Positions 25,901 through 39,563 of a DNA stretch of 64,000 nucleotides are shown here, in pieces (the first letter of the stretch is position 1; each line of letters begins with the position of its first letter). The stretch comes from Cacajao melanocephalus. Its lineage: Eukaryota; Chordata; Mammalia; Primates; Pitheciidae. The notes under the pieces were generated by a model. That model was not told where the DNA came from and made no database searches. It saw only the letters and a list, made by a program, of their open reading frames with translations. The stretch lies in assembly GCA_963573385.1 (NCBI GenBank), contig CAUYLG010052154.1, positions 16,391-80,390 on the forward strand, in the 5' to 3' direction. The position numbers and the translations under genes are program-made.

Positions 25901-27738
25901 TTTGTTTTGAGTTGATCATGGAGATGTCGCTCTGGGTATTTTGTAGAAAACATGGTTTACCAAGAATCCAGATAATAAAATCCCTGCACAAGAGAGTAAT
26001 ACAAATTACATGTAATTTATATTACTAAATTATTACTGCATTACAAATAAAGCACTATTTTAAACCTGAGCATAGAGGTATTAGAGTTCAGTTTTTCTTG
26101 CAACTTTCTGTAAGAAAGCCCCAAGACATTTTCATTATTCTGTGCACCAATTTGAGCTTTTCTTTTTAACAACCCTAGGCATCAGATCCCAAAAGCAAAG
26201 GAAAATTCAAAATTCATGCAATTCTATGGTATAAAAATTAGACCTCAACAAGGGGTAGATTCAGATACCACTGCCATTGTTCCTCCTGGCATCTATTTGC
26301 CAGTGTAAAAGATCCTAAGGGGATCTAGGTGGACAGACTTTCTCACATTAATGACAAGTTACCAATGTGACTGTTCTTTTAAAGAGAGTTTAAATGGAAT
26401 TTCATGGAATAGGAAGTTTCAGCTATACAGCAAAGAAAGCAGTAAAGAAAGAGAAAATGAAGAAATCCCACTAGCAGATTAGTCAAGAATTGTTCTAGTA
26501 GGTAGGGATATCTTTAGGGAAGTGAGGACTCCAGAGCTGAATTCAAAGTATTCTGATTGTGGGATAAGATGGAGAAAGATGATTCCTTACTTTTGCCCAT
26601 TCCCTGACAGTATTATCCAGATAAGTCCAAGTTGAATCTTCAAGGGGGTCTTCCATTTTGATCATACAAGGCTTTCTTGACTAATATAAAGAGTGCTACC
26701 CATGTATGGGAATAAAGAAATGGAGCTCACATTTGTTAAATGGTTTTTGTCTGTCACCCTTAGACACTGTATATAGGTAATCTCATTTATTCCTCACACT
26801 GAATTTGTAAAACGAGTAATATTTACTGTAATTAATAATGGTTGAAAAAACAAGATTTAGAAAAATATATAACCATTAAGTAGCAGGATCAAAATTCTTC
26901 TAGCATAAAATTCCCATTTTTTTCCAACTTGCCTTGCCACTTCCTGAAGCGGTTAGATTAAAATAAATCTAGGGTTTGGTGGGGCAGTGCAATTAACAAA
27001 CAAGGGATCCAGGAAATGTAGTAGGTCCAGAGAATGTGTGTCCAAGGACAATCAGCTGGACAAAAGACACGTTACTTCAGTAGCACACATTTTAATTTTT
27101 TTTTTTTGTAAAATTGTACAATCCTTTTTCTGTTAGAAAAACGAAAAGATTTCAGATGCCTACCTTCCTTTTCAGAGACCAAAGGTGAGCTAGCTACAGG
27201 AAAGATAAGAGAAGTAAGCCATTGTCTATACCCAGGACTCAATGCATTTTTGTCCACCTTAAGCTCAGAGAGATCGCCTCATTCTCTTGCAGCAAGACTT
27301 AAGGCCTCAGCAGGTGCGGGAAAGTTACTCCTCCATTGCTATTTAGAGTATAGGAGATGAAGAAGAGTGCCTCATCATCCAAGGACAGGAATGTCTTCAT
27401 AGCGTCTTCATCTCTAGCTGCACCCGGGGTCACCATGTTGGATGACTTCAGGGTAACTATTGACATTGTGGTCTCTGTGAATGGTAGCCTTAGAGCTGGG
27501 CAGTATGCAGCCTGCATAGCAAAAATTGGTTACCTGGCAGGACTCAAGGGCTAAGACTTATACCTGCATTTGAGAACTAAGCCATTTGATCTTCTGACAA
27601 GGACAACCTCAAATATTCAATGTTCCAGGGCACAAATGAAAAATGTTATGTAGATAGGCAAATAGAAACTACCACAAAGATACAGCTTTCAATCACTGTT
27701 GGTAGGTTTTCCTGTCCTTTGTCTTGTATCACTCCTAT
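22943..27738. other. Largely unassigned AT-rich DNA with weak MIR fragments
   Basis: A possible antisense MIR lies at about 23170-23370 and a sense MIR is listed separately at 26720-26900. An A-run lies at 22976-22991. Overlapping small frames on both strands at 27299-27554 show no known domain. No exon, CpG island or promoter was seen. Confidence 0.4.
26720..26900 (+). mobile_element. MIR SINE
   Basis: Fits MIR in order: 'gctcacatttgttaaatgg', 'gacactgtatataggtaatc', 'tcatttattcctcacactg', a decayed gap, then 'aaccattaagtagcaggat'. It is diverged and the middle is poorly preserved. Confidence 0.6.
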
Positions 27739-27743
27739 CCTTC

Positions 27744-28134
27744 TGTAGTGTGATGGGTCCCCCACCAGGTTACTTAAGGATACATGTCCACTCGTTGAAC
27801 TCTGAAGGACTGGGCAGTGGGCCAAGGCCATGAAACAGCAGGTGTCCCTGAGAACCCAGACATCCTGGGGCATAGCTGGGAACATACCAAGGAAAACAGT
27901 CTCATCACGCATACACAGTAGGCAAAGAGCCAGAAAATTAACTTAAAGCAGCTTAGAGATGGGAGGCGGGACAGATATCCAAAGCCATCCTACTGTCACC
28001 CAAAACATCCCGTATGTAAGTCCTAATCGACTCATTTACTTTCCAAGCTGCACTGGTATGAGTTGTCGTTTGGTGTCTCCAGGCCCCTTCCCAGTTTGGG
28101 GCATGTATTACAGTCCTAGGATTTTCTTATAATA
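27744..28134 (+). mobile_element. 5' LTR of class I ERV provirus
   Basis: It is homologous along its length with 32887-33287, sharing TGTAGTGTG at the start, 'caccaggttacttaag', 'gtaggcaaagagccagaaaa' and 'cagcttagagatggga'. The site matching the AATAAA of the other LTR reads AATCGA at 28025-28030, so the poly(A) signal is lost here. The 5-mer CCTTC precedes it (27739-27743) and follows the 3' LTR, a likely TSD. I do not name the subfamily. Confidence 0.85.
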
Positions 28135-30150
<2,016 letters not shown>

Positions 30151-31125
30151 CTGTTAATGGAAAACCAACATCATAAAATCCATGAAGTGTGGAAAGCATT
30201 GGGGCACCTCACTGAGCTGGATAAGAGCAAGGACTGAGTCTAAAAAGCAAGCAAAGAACCAAGCGGGAATGGTCCAAATAGGTGCCTGTACACCTGCCCT
30301 GACCCAGGCAGGCAATAAACATGAACTACTGCCTGCCAGAGGACTCTCTGAAATCACCCACACCACACTTCCCAAGAATTCTACAAGGTACCTGCCCAGA
30401 GCCCCTGTAACAATCCTGTGTGGCCTGTGAAGAAGCCAGATGGTGCCTGGAGAATGACACTAGACTACCATGAGCTAAATGAAGTGGGGTCCCCTGTACA
30501 TGCAGCTGTACCCAGTTTTGCACAACTGCTAGACCAAGCAAGTAGTCCTTACGTTGGGAAGTGCCAATGCTGTGATTGACTTGACTAATGCCATTTTTGG
30601 AATTCCTTTAGCAGAAGGTTCACAAAACCACTTTGCCTTCAGTTAGGAGGGCCAAGAGTGGACCTTCCGGGTGGTACTGCAAGGGTACCTGCACAGCCCC
30701 ACCATCTCTCATGGTATGGTGGCGTAGGACCTGGGTAGATCCTCTTTGCTGGCCTCCGTATCCCTGTTTCACTATATTGATGTTAACATGCTAAACTCCG
30801 AGTCTCTTATAGATCTGGAGACTGCCCTATACACCATCTTAGATAGTCTGAAGGGCTGGGGATGGAAAGTTAAGCCCCAAAAGATACAGGGGCCCAGCAT
30901 AGCTGTCAAATTCCTGAGAGCTACCTGGTTGTGTAACATGTGAAACACACCTGGAATTGTTATTGATAAAATGGCACAGCAGCCTGTTCCCCAGACAGAA
31001 AAGCAACTTCAGGTTTTTCTAGGTTTACCAGTTTGCTGGAGGATATTCCTTCCCCTTTTGGCAGAAACCCTCCACCCATTATACACCCTAATAAGAAAAG
31101 GTGAAAAATAGGACCAGACACACAT
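30151..31125 (+). pseudogene. Degenerate ERV pol, reverse transcriptase region
   Basis: Short frames carry gammaretrovirus-like RT text. About 30413-30540 corresponds to the N-terminal fingers/palm, about 30590-30790 to the palm, and about 30790-31125 runs to the thumb and connection. Stop codons and frame changes interrupt it repeatedly, for example a TAG at 30643-30645 and a TGA near 30941. The site expected to be Y-x-D-D reads Y-I-D-V at 30773-30784, so a catalytic aspartate is gone. It is non-functional. Confidence 0.75.
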
Positions 31126-31470
31126 AGAGCAACAGCTATTGGCCGTATATAGGGCATTACAATAAACAGAGGCCATCACGTGTCTCACTGCTCTCAGAGT
31201 CATGTATGGCATGCCAAGATGAACAGATAGTGGTCAGGGCTCCCATTTCACAGGCTATAGTACTCAACCTGGGCATCAGGGAAAAAAACATAGACTGGAA
31301 GTTCCAGTTACCATATAACCCAACAGGGGCAGGCCTCATTAAAAAAAAAATGGCCTGTTAAAAACCCAATTATCTGTAATCTCCCAGGATGGCTCTTTAA
31401 GATCTTGGACTAAGAATATCCCTGAAGCCTGCAAACTTTAAATAAGCTCCCCTGCCACCACAAATGACAT
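31126..31470 (+). pseudogene. Degenerate ERV pol 3' part (integrase-like)
   Basis: About 31225-31340 resembles the integrase core around the second catalytic aspartate region of gamma-type ERVs, broken by stops. RNase H and much of integrase seem missing between the thumb and this piece, so the interior has been deleted. The assignment is by short motif only. Confidence 0.45.
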
Positions 31471-32298
31471 CACTTCTCATAAATGATTGGCAATTATGAG
31501 AATCCCATAAATGATTCCCATAAATGACAGGCCCCACAAACTCTCAAGGTTACATCTGAGACACTGAGCCATCCTCCTGAAGCAGACGGCCAGACCGTGC
31601 TCCTGAAAGCACCAGTGGGTCTCCCAGCAACAAAGGCTATGTGGACCTGAGGCTGAGCCAGAAAGTGCCTCCACACTGGATTGGTTTTATAGCACTGGAG
31701 TGCACCATGAAGACAGGACATGGTCTCAGCTGTGCTCCTTCATGGAGGTCCAAACGCCTTATTATATCAACAGGTATCAATCAATACCTGCTGGAGGCAT
31801 TATAGTGTGGGTGCATAGACAGGGCCAGAAAATTACCAATTGGCTACTATGCCCTCTTCCAGGGAGGAAAGCCACATGGTACTGTAAGTAAAACCTGAAG
31901 CCCATAGCAGCCTACTTAATAGGACCAATGGGAGAAAACACAGGGGTAATAATGTGACAAGAAAATAGATACACTCATGAGGGTCCCTGCTATATACTTG
32001 TGTTTATGCCCGTAGGCTGCTATTTCTGCTATCCATGGCAGCTGGTAATGTCTTCCTAGATGGGACTGTGACTATAGCTGCAGTCGGCAACCAGTCTGAC
32101 TGCTGGGTATATGGATAGCTACCCCTGTCAAATGGTAATAATATGCTTTGGAATATTCTGCTTTTCTCCTGACAAAACCAGAGTGACAGTTTAATAGCAC
32201 CAATAAGGCAACCCAGGCTCCACCCAGAGGCCTGATCACCAATGCTACGAAGACGCAACAACATGTGCCCTTATTGCCACTACCTGTTGTACCTATTG
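31471..32298 (+). mobile_element. ERV internal, probable env-derived remnant
   Basis: Only scattered env-like text is visible, such as a Cys-Trp pair near 32100-32108. Stops occur in every frame. Domain boundaries cannot be set by eye. The 86-codon minus-strand frame at 32004-32264 is a shadow. Confidence 0.45.
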
Positions 32299-32580
32299 GA
32301 AGATCTCTTGAGCCCAGGAGTTCAAGACCAGCCTGGATAACCTAATGAGATCCCATCTCTATAAATATAAAATAAAGTAAAACATTAGCTGGGTGGAATG
32401 ATGTGAACCTCTAATCCCAGCTGCTCAGGAGGCTGAGTTGGGAGGATCACTTCAGCCCTGGAGTTCAAGGCTGCAGTGAGCTACGCTCACGCCACTGTAC
32501 TTCAGCCTGGGCCATAGAGCGAGAGGCCCTGCCTCTAAAAAGAAAAAGAAGAAGAAACAAAAAGAACAAAAAAGAAAGTA
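32299..32580 (+). mobile_element. 5'-truncated AluJ-like, inserted in the ERV env region
   Basis: It starts within the left monomer (GATCTCTTGAGCCCAGGAG), continues through the right monomer, and ends in an impure A-rich tail (AAAAAGAAAAAGAAG). It splits the env remnant. Confidence 0.85.
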
Positions 32581-32886
32581 ATGTCACAGATGAATCATTT
32601 GTCATTTCAGAACCATAATGCAACCTAATTAAGTTTCCTTTGACTCATTCTCAAATCGGTTATACACCTCGTAGACTCACTGGACTTAGTTTTGCTAATA
32701 GGCATCATAATTGCAGTTTGTTTCTGCTCTTCCTACTGCTGTGTATACTGTACCTGTGGTCTAATGCACAAGCCATGGCTATACATTATAGGCCTGTATA
32801 GTTCTTCCTCTCTTATCCCGCTCAGACTCTCGTGCTAGATTGGTAGAAAGAATGTAAGAGCTGGGAGATAGGATAGATTGATGGAC
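32581..32886 (+). pseudogene. Degenerate ERV env, transmembrane-anchor region
   Basis: One frame across about 32680-32790 encodes a hydrophobic stretch followed by a Cys-rich segment. This is the expected form of a class I ERV TM anchor and tail just upstream of the 3' LTR. A short purine-rich stretch at 32863-32875 lies where a polypurine tract is expected. No open env frame survives. Confidence 0.6.
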
Positions 32887-33287
32887 TGTAGTGTGGCGGG
32901 TTCCCCACCAGGTTACTTAAGTGTGCATGTTCACTGCTTGAACCTTGAAGTCTTGGCAGTGGCCCAAGGCCATGGTGCCCTGCTGAGGAGCAGGTGTCCC
33001 TAAGAATCCAAACATCTTGAGGCATAGATGGGAGCATATCAAGGAAAAAAGTCTCCTTGCTCTCATACACACAGTAGGCAAAGAGCCAGAAAATTAACTT
33101 TAAAGCAGCTTAGAGATGGGAGACAGAGCAGATCTCTGGAGTTGTCCTGCTGCCACCCTGCCTATACGTCCTAATAAACTCATCTACTTACCAAGCTAGA
33201 CTTGCCCAAGTCATTCTTTCCTCTCTTGCCTTCTTCCCAGCTTGGGTGGGGTGTGGGATGTTACAGTACCGGGTTTTTCTCATAATA
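32887..33287 (+). mobile_element. 3' LTR of class I ERV provirus
   Basis: Direct-orientation partner of 27744-28134. It keeps AATAAA at 33173-33178. CCTTC follows at 33288-33292, matching the 5-mer before the 5' LTR. It is about 10 bp longer than the 5' LTR. Confidence 0.85.
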
Positions 33288-33292
33288 CCTTC

Positions 33293-34620
33293 AAAAGGAG
33301 CTACTCAATCTTTATCACTCTTCTAAGAATCTACATATTACCACAAGGTTGATTTTTCTCTTCTCAACAAAGAGCAAGTATGAGCTCTTACAGCTTCCAA
33401 GTCTCCCATTTTAGGTCATCTACAAAGACCTTCAATGCTGGGAAGGTCTCATCATTTCCAAAGCTAAATCTTGCACCTGCCTCTTAACCCAATTTCACTT
33501 CCCCCACTCTCAGAACTCATTTATTAATATGCTATTTCTCCCCTCATCTGGACCCTGATCAATTTCCATATAAATATGCCATGGCCTCCAACATAAACTC
33601 TCAATCGCCAGATTTTCTCTTTTCCTGTTTATATTCCTGCCTTGCATTCTAATTATCTTTTTAAAATCATGGTTGAAATCTTCTTATCAACTCTTGAAAG
33701 CCTAGTGTTTGATTCAAGACCCTTTACAGATTATTAACATCATTTTAGCCTTTCCTCTCATCATGTTTTATTATCCTCTTGACCCTATGGCCATACCGTT
33801 GCACAGAGGCATGAAACAGTAGAATATCAGCAGAAGTTCACATAGTTTGTCTTGAGGGTAGGCACTGTGTAAAATTTCTTTCAAATTCCTAGTGCTATTA
33901 CATCCTTGAGTAGATTATAGACAACCAAGAAAAAGTAATTAAATTAATTTTATACCATTCTCCAAACGTATCTCCCTACTGCCAGTTTTCTTTCTCTCTC
34001 TGCCATCAGAGACCTATTTCTAAGAATATTCCTGTGACTTCCTGTTTGCAGACCTTCAGTGGAGCTTCATCACATATGGAATAACCAGGAATATTTCCAT
34101 CCTGGCATCCAAGGTGGCCATGATTTTTTTCTTTTTCTGTGTATGCAGTCCTTTACTTGCATTTAATCATCCCTGTCCTTCCTGATAGCACACATTATGA
34201 ATTACACTTTATTAGCTTCCTGAGCACTTTAAAATTTTCATTTCTGCCTTTATCTAAACTATGATCCCATCTCAGATTGCCATTTTCATCCATGTCTACC
34301 TGTTGTAGTCCTAATCCTTCTGAAAGGCCCAGCTCTAATTCTACTTCATCTAAGAAGCTAACCCAGATTTCCCTGTGCAGAGCTAAATTCCCTCAATCCA
34401 CGTTGACTGTCACAGCCTTTTATCTGTACCCTTTTTACTGTAATGAGCAATTTGTATTTTGACTTAGAATTAATTTATGCCTGTCTCTCACACTAAAATG
34501 TAAATTACTTGTTTGCATAAACCATATCTTATTTATATATACCTCAAAGCACCTAATACAGCACTATGAGTATGACAGTTTCTTAACAAATATTTGTTAG
34601 TTTGAATTAAAGAGAAATAT
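33293..34620 (+). mobile_element. L2 LINE, 3' portion (sense)
   Basis: The clearest part is 34290-34615: 'gaaaggcccagctctaattc', 'cttcatctaagaagctaacc', 'actaaaatgtaaattacttg', 'caaagcacctaatacagcac' and the terminal 'aacaaatatttgttag'. About 33660-33800 ('ctcttgaaagcctagtgttt', 'gattcaagacc') fits the upstream L2 segment. The intervening part is weaker. No LINE frame is open. Confidence 0.65.
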
Positions 34621-34792
34621 TAAACTTAATATCAAAGCAAGGTTATTGGTAAGAAGAAAAGAATGTATGTTTTATTACCTTAATAAATTTGTGAAATTCT
34701 CCAAAGCATGAGGTTAATGATATAGCACCAAAATAAAAACAGGTAACCTTGTGCTCATTTTTAAAAATCAAGTCACAAAATTTTGAGTTTGA

Positions 34793-35008
34793 GGCCATGC
34801 ATGGTGGCTCATACTTGTAATCCCAGTGCTTTAGGAGGCCAAGGCAGGAGGATCACTTGAGTACAGGAGCTCAAGGTCAACCTGGGCAACAGAGTTAGAT
34901 TCCATGTCTAAAAAAAAAGTTAAAAATTATCCAGGCATGGAGGAACAACACTTGCAGTCCCAGCTGCTTGGGAGGCTGAATTGGGAGGATCACTTCAGCC
35001 CACGGGGG
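34793..35008 (+). mobile_element. AluJ-like, 3' truncated
   Basis: Left monomer, linker (TCTAAAAAAAAAGTTAAAAAT) and the start of the right monomer. It stops near CACTTCAGCCCACGGG without an A-tail, so the 3' end was deleted after insertion. Confidence 0.85.
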
Positions 35009-35595
35009 TTAAGACAGAAATCAGGGTAATTAATTAAGTGACTATTTTTAGGACTAACTACAAGGGTTACGTGAGCTCCCTCCCCTCCAAAAGCAAATCA
35101 TTAGAAAAATCTCAAGACAATTAAAAACTTTCTGAAGTGTGGATAGAATTAGGGTTCAGCCATCAACCTCAAGTGAGGGCTATAGTTTCCCTGTCCTATC
35201 GACTCATTGCTTTCATTCAGAAATGTGGCATATGAGGGCAGGAAGCTCATATGACATACATAATTGATCAATGGAATCTTTTATTTGTTTTTACAGATAG
35301 AAAACCAGACATTAGAGAAAAATTAATAGTCTCCAAATGAACAAAGGACTAAAAGAACAATTTACTCTAGAAATAACTAAAAGATAAGAGATTTTAATAA
35401 ACACTTGTGATAAATTTAGTGAGATCCAAGAATATGTTAGATCTTAAAACAAAATAGGTTGCTGCAGAAAACGTTTTCAGGAAAATAAGTGTTTTTAGAA
35501 ATTAAGAAAGAAACATTGGTCTTCTGTTCCTGCTTAGAATATTGTAAGCTACTAGAAAGTACTGGTCTCACCCTAACAACAAGAACAAAATCTGT
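35009..35595. other. Unassigned AT-rich DNA
   Basis: No gene or repeat recognised. Confidence 0.45.
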
Positions 35596-36610
35596 TTCTT
35601 TTTTTTTCGTGGTCTATCAGAGAGCTGAGATCACAAGGCAATTTTTGAACTGAAATTCCCAGTGTCAAGCCTTTCTAAGGAGAGATGGACACACAAACTC
35701 TTCCTTTTGCCCAGAACAGAGACGCAGAGTTGGCCGCCACAGAAGCAGGTGAGAAAAAAAACAATCACAGTGTCAACAAGTTCTTTGAGGCAGAAGCCCT
35801 CTGACACTGGGGAGGATCAGGAAACCCACTCCTGCTGACTGTGCTCTGTTGTAAGTGGGGAGATTGTAGCTACTGGGGAGGGGCAGGAATGCTAACGGAA
35901 CACAGCCCTGAGGATCAGCTCGGCTCCTAGAACGTGCCTAAGGCAGAGGCTTAAGCAAGAAATTGAGAACACCTCCTACCAAGCGCTGGCAGCCTGTAGG
36001 AAGCAGGAATGCAGAGAGAGATCCTTTCTGTAGCACAGGTTAGTAAACCTGCAGAAAGCTGCCACTGCAGCAGGAACACTGAGAGAAAACTCTGGCAATT
36101 CAGGCCTGACACTAAGCATAAGGTAGCAGCAGAAGGAATTTGAAATCTGTGGTACCCTGTAGGTTTCTTCAAAGTGCAGAGCAAAAATACAAAAGAGAAC
36201 ATACAAGAAAAAAGTTGGGAGATATGGAGAATCAGTTCGCAAGTTCCAATCTGTATCAAATAAGAATTCTCAAGAAAAGAGAATGGAGGCATAATTAAAG
36301 GAGTAATAGAAGATGATTTCTCAGAGCAAAAGAAAGTCACAGAACTTTATAGACAGGACCCTTTCAATGCCAGAAAGGAATGTAAACAAAGAACCCAACC
36401 TACACAGAACGTTGTAAAGTATTAGAATACTAAGGACAAAGGAAAGACCCTAAAAATTTCCAGAGAAAAAATGAGATCACCCGCAAACGAACAAGAATCA
36501 AATGGGCTTTGGAATTTAATCAGCAATATTGAATGTCAGGGAACAATGAAGCAAGATGTTAGCACGTTGAAAATTAGTGTGAACTACTAATTCTTATCAA
36601 TCAAACCAAT
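35596..36610 (+). mobile_element. Old L1 segment (L1M/HAL1-like)
   Basis: The purine-rich sense text has the L1-like series 'aaagaacccaacctacacag', 'aatactaaggacaaaggaaa', 'accctaaaaatttccagaga', 'gaatcaaatgggctttgg' and 'gaatgtcagggaacaatgaa'. This fits an old mammalian L1 or half-L1. No ORF is open in sense. The 129-codon minus-strand frame at 35951-36340 is a shadow. The subfamily is unknown to me. Confidence 0.6.
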
Positions 36611-36620
36611 CAAGTGAGAC

Positions 36621-36733
36621 TTGAAAGAAAACCAATGAGACAGTCTCAAATATGGCAGACATGAGTTTCTGGCTTGCCAGGTTTTTGCTATAAATGAGTG
36701 CCGTATACACTAGCAGGGTGCTGCCAAATCAGG
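36621..36733 (+). repeat. Unassigned ancient repeat, copy A
   Basis: It aligns with 39564-39679 over its whole length, with shared blocks TTGAAAGAAAA, CTTGCCA, CTGCCAA and ATCAGG in the same order. I cannot name the family. It lies between an L1 segment and a hAT MITE. Confidence 0.65.
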
Positions 36734-36911
36734 AATCTCATCATTCTAGTTCTGTCTATGGGAAGGCTTTGCTTCATCAATTTTCCTCCATGGCCCCCTT
36801 TGCGGTGGTAATGGGTTCTGTGCTTCTTAGCTTTGAAAGTTCTAGGACTCTCAGCTTTGAAAATTCACTTCCTCCTCATGAAAGTTTAGGGACCTTAGTA
36901 TTCTTTTAGAT
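36734..36911. other. Short unassigned stretch
   Basis: It contains a local duplication: 'ctttgaaagttctaggactc' at about 36831-36850 and a decayed second copy 'ctttgaaaattcacttcctc' just after. The 8 bases 36904-36911 (TTTTAGAT) are the likely TSD of the next element. Confidence 0.5.
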
Positions 36912-37100
36912 GAGAGTTTCTCATCCTGGGCTGCATATTTTTGGACTGCATAATTCTTTGCTATGTGGGGCTGTCCTACGTATTGTAGGATATTTAGCAG
37001 CATCCCTGACCTCTTCCCCCAAAAAGCTAGTAGCATTTCCCTAGTCATAATTATCAAGTGTCTCCTGGAAGGTAAAGTCATCCCTGGTTTAGAACCACTG
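36912..37100 (-). mobile_element. hAT-Charlie MITE (MER5/MER58-class), complete, antisense
   Basis: It runs from a decayed end 'gagagtttctcatcctggg', through 'taggatatttagcagcatcc', 'ctgacctcttccccc' and 'ccctggtttagaaccactg'. Length 189 bp. Flanking 8-mers TTTTAGAT and TTTTAGGG (6 of 8) fit the 8-bp TSD typical of hAT. It differs from the MITEs at 5.5, 10.9 and 12.5 kb. Confidence 0.8.
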
Positions 37101-37724
37101 TTTTAGGGGATTAATAGCCTTTACCATGGGGTTAGTGGTTTATTTGGCAATAAAATTTCTTGCAAAAATATGTAAACCATTGATCTATTTCTTATCAATC
37201 ATATTTGGACACCAGTAACCACATCCAAAGATTATCCCAAGACACAATATTCAAGCTTGATTTCTTGACTACTTTGACGCCATCAAGCTTGAATGGGAAG
37301 GTAACACCTGCCTCCTTACAAGCTACAGCGGATTGAATACTCTTTTACTTGTATTTCTTAGCATTTTTATTCTAGAAAAGAATTGACCTTTCCATTTCTA
37401 TGTGTCATCCAATTTTTGGATTATATTTCATTTCATTTCTGCTTGTAAACCAGCCAATTCTTACCTAAACTCATCTCATTTTTATAATACCTTAGTCAAC
37501 AATGGCCAGCCACTTCCTGGGAAGTTTGGGCTTAGCTAGCATAGGGTCTCCTCGAAGTGGTCATAAATAACAGTTTACCATAGGAGTTACCACTGCATAG
37601 CAGGTCTTCATAGGGTTCCAGCCTTTGATATAATTTCTTTCAGTTTTCTACCCAAAAGCTTTGCCATTTTTAGGTTTTGCATTTCTGCAACAGCCTACTT
37701 CAAGATATCAATTTCTACCTTAGT

Positions 37725-38105
37725 CGGGACAGGTTAAATACTCTAACAAATAGTCTGCAAATCCCAGTGGCCCAGCACAATATATGTTTATTTCTTGCTC
37801 CCATCATATGACTATGTGAGTTGGTATATATGGGATGTGTGTTCTACTCTGTCATTCAGGGACCAGGATTCTTCCATCCTGTGTCTGGGCTCTCCCCTGG
37901 GGACATTCTTCGGTTGGTAGACAGAGAAAGAGAAAGATGATTACACATAGGAGAGGTCTATACAAACAGTATGGAGGTTTGCATATTGCTTTCGTCAGTT
38001 GTATTTGCACAAGGTGCCCTTCTAACCGCAAGGAGCCTGGAGACATCTTCCTTATGTGCTAAAGAAGATGAGAACATGAATACTGGCAAGGACTAGAAGT
38101 TTCTG
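37725..38105 (+). mobile_element. Ancient interspersed repeat (possible MaLR/LTR class)
   Basis: It has the ordered segments 'tagtcgggacaggttaaata', 'atcccagtggcccagcacaa', 'tatgtttatttcttgctccc', 'cattcagggaccaggattct' and 'agagaaagatgattacacat'. I know this pattern as a frequent primate interspersed repeat whose name I cannot give safely. The sequence at 47530-47875 looks like a second copy. Confidence 0.5.
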
Positions 38106-39563
38106 ACACTAAGTCTAAAGTAAGATAGAAATTCAGAGGGTTCCATGAGGAATACATTTTAAAAGAGTTAAGTGGATTTCAACTCAACAAATTGATAGGA
38201 ATCTGCAAGTTTTACTAATGTAGTTCTAAAAGCATACACACATTTTTTTTCTCAGCAAGAAAAAATAATGTAACAATAACACATAAACAAAATCACCTAG
38301 GGAAAAACAGCATAATAATAAAACTCGGAACCCGAGGAGGAGAAAAAAACTGTACGAACTGGTTCTTTTCAAGAATAAAACAAATTATAATCTGCATGAT
38401 TTTGAGGAGTTGATGGGGCAAACAAAAAAGAAAAACTTCAACTTGACACATGCAACATGGTCTTCACGTAGACCAAGTTGTAAAATTGGACCAAGCTACA
38501 AGTTACATTTTCCTTCTTCTTAAGTCCTAAATCTCACCAGTCAGTGTTTAATACTTACGTAATAATGATATAACAAACAAAAGTAATCATGTTTTAAAAT
38601 ATTTGGACTTGATTTATAGAAAAATACAGAAGATTCCATTGTAGTTATAGAATATAATCTAAAGGTTTTTATATTTTCACAATGTAAAACAACATTCTAT
38701 ATCTGAATATGGAAAACCTCATGAACATAGGTACAGATGTATTCAAAAATAATGAATATCCTAGTATTTGGACACGGGAGAAATTACTACAGTTCAGACT
38801 AAAAGAGAGAAACAGAGTCACTGGTACCTGCTCTAAACATTGTCATTCTCAATTGTTATACTGCTGTGAATATTATTATGTCTAGAAAACGTCCCAAAAT
38901 ACATTTTCCTTCGAATCCATTTTCCTGGTTTATCAATAATTATCTGCTATTACTTGAATTTAGCAAATCCAGGACTATTGTGAAAAGTAAGCAATTTTTC
39001 CACCAATTACAGCTTTGTGTGAAAATGGAACTAGTGACTGGGAGATAGTAATAGCATTGGATTAGAACTGCCTTTTTGAAAGCTTCGCTCTGTAGGGCTC
39101 CTTCTGTAGTTCAGATAATGTATCCTAGTTATTTGGGATCTGAAGCTTATCAAGAGAGACAATATTAATCATGCTGGGTCGCGCGATATATTTTGGAGAA
39201 TGGACATGGCTCCTTTAAAACGAAAACGGCAAAATAATTTTCTATGGGCTTTTGAATCCTAAGGTTACCCTCCTGTTCCCCCTATCGTCCATCTCCAGAT
39301 TAAAGCTTGGAACAATCACTAGATTTTAAAGTGAGAGGCGAGGAGGGGGAGGCTGTCTGCACCTGGAAACGATTTTCTTGATTTGTGCTGGCTAGAGTCC
39401 TGGAGATGTAACAGCAAGAATGTCTCTCTGGGATTTCTTTGAAATCTGGGCAGGATGATTTGTCTGAAGGGAGGAATTGGGGGATGAAGGGTGGGGAAAA
39501 TTCATTCCTGGTTGCCACATTGTTGTTCTGCAGTGAAGAAGCTTGGCCTGACTTGGGTTGGAG
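38106..39563. other. Unassigned DNA, possible conserved non-coding element
   Basis: No repeat was recognised. At 39180-39185 three CpGs stand in a row (TCGCGCGATATA) in otherwise CpG-poor DNA. Frames at 38866-39048 and 39300-39581 are unsupported. Confidence 0.4.

Noticed and set aside
27299..27554. Overlapping 72- and 65-codon frames on opposite strands as a possible exon or processed pseudogene
   Set aside because: No recognised domain and no splice or poly(A) context. Frames of this size are expected by chance in 64 kb.
35951..36340. 129-codon minus-strand frame
   Set aside because: It lies antisense to an old L1 segment; no family resemblance.
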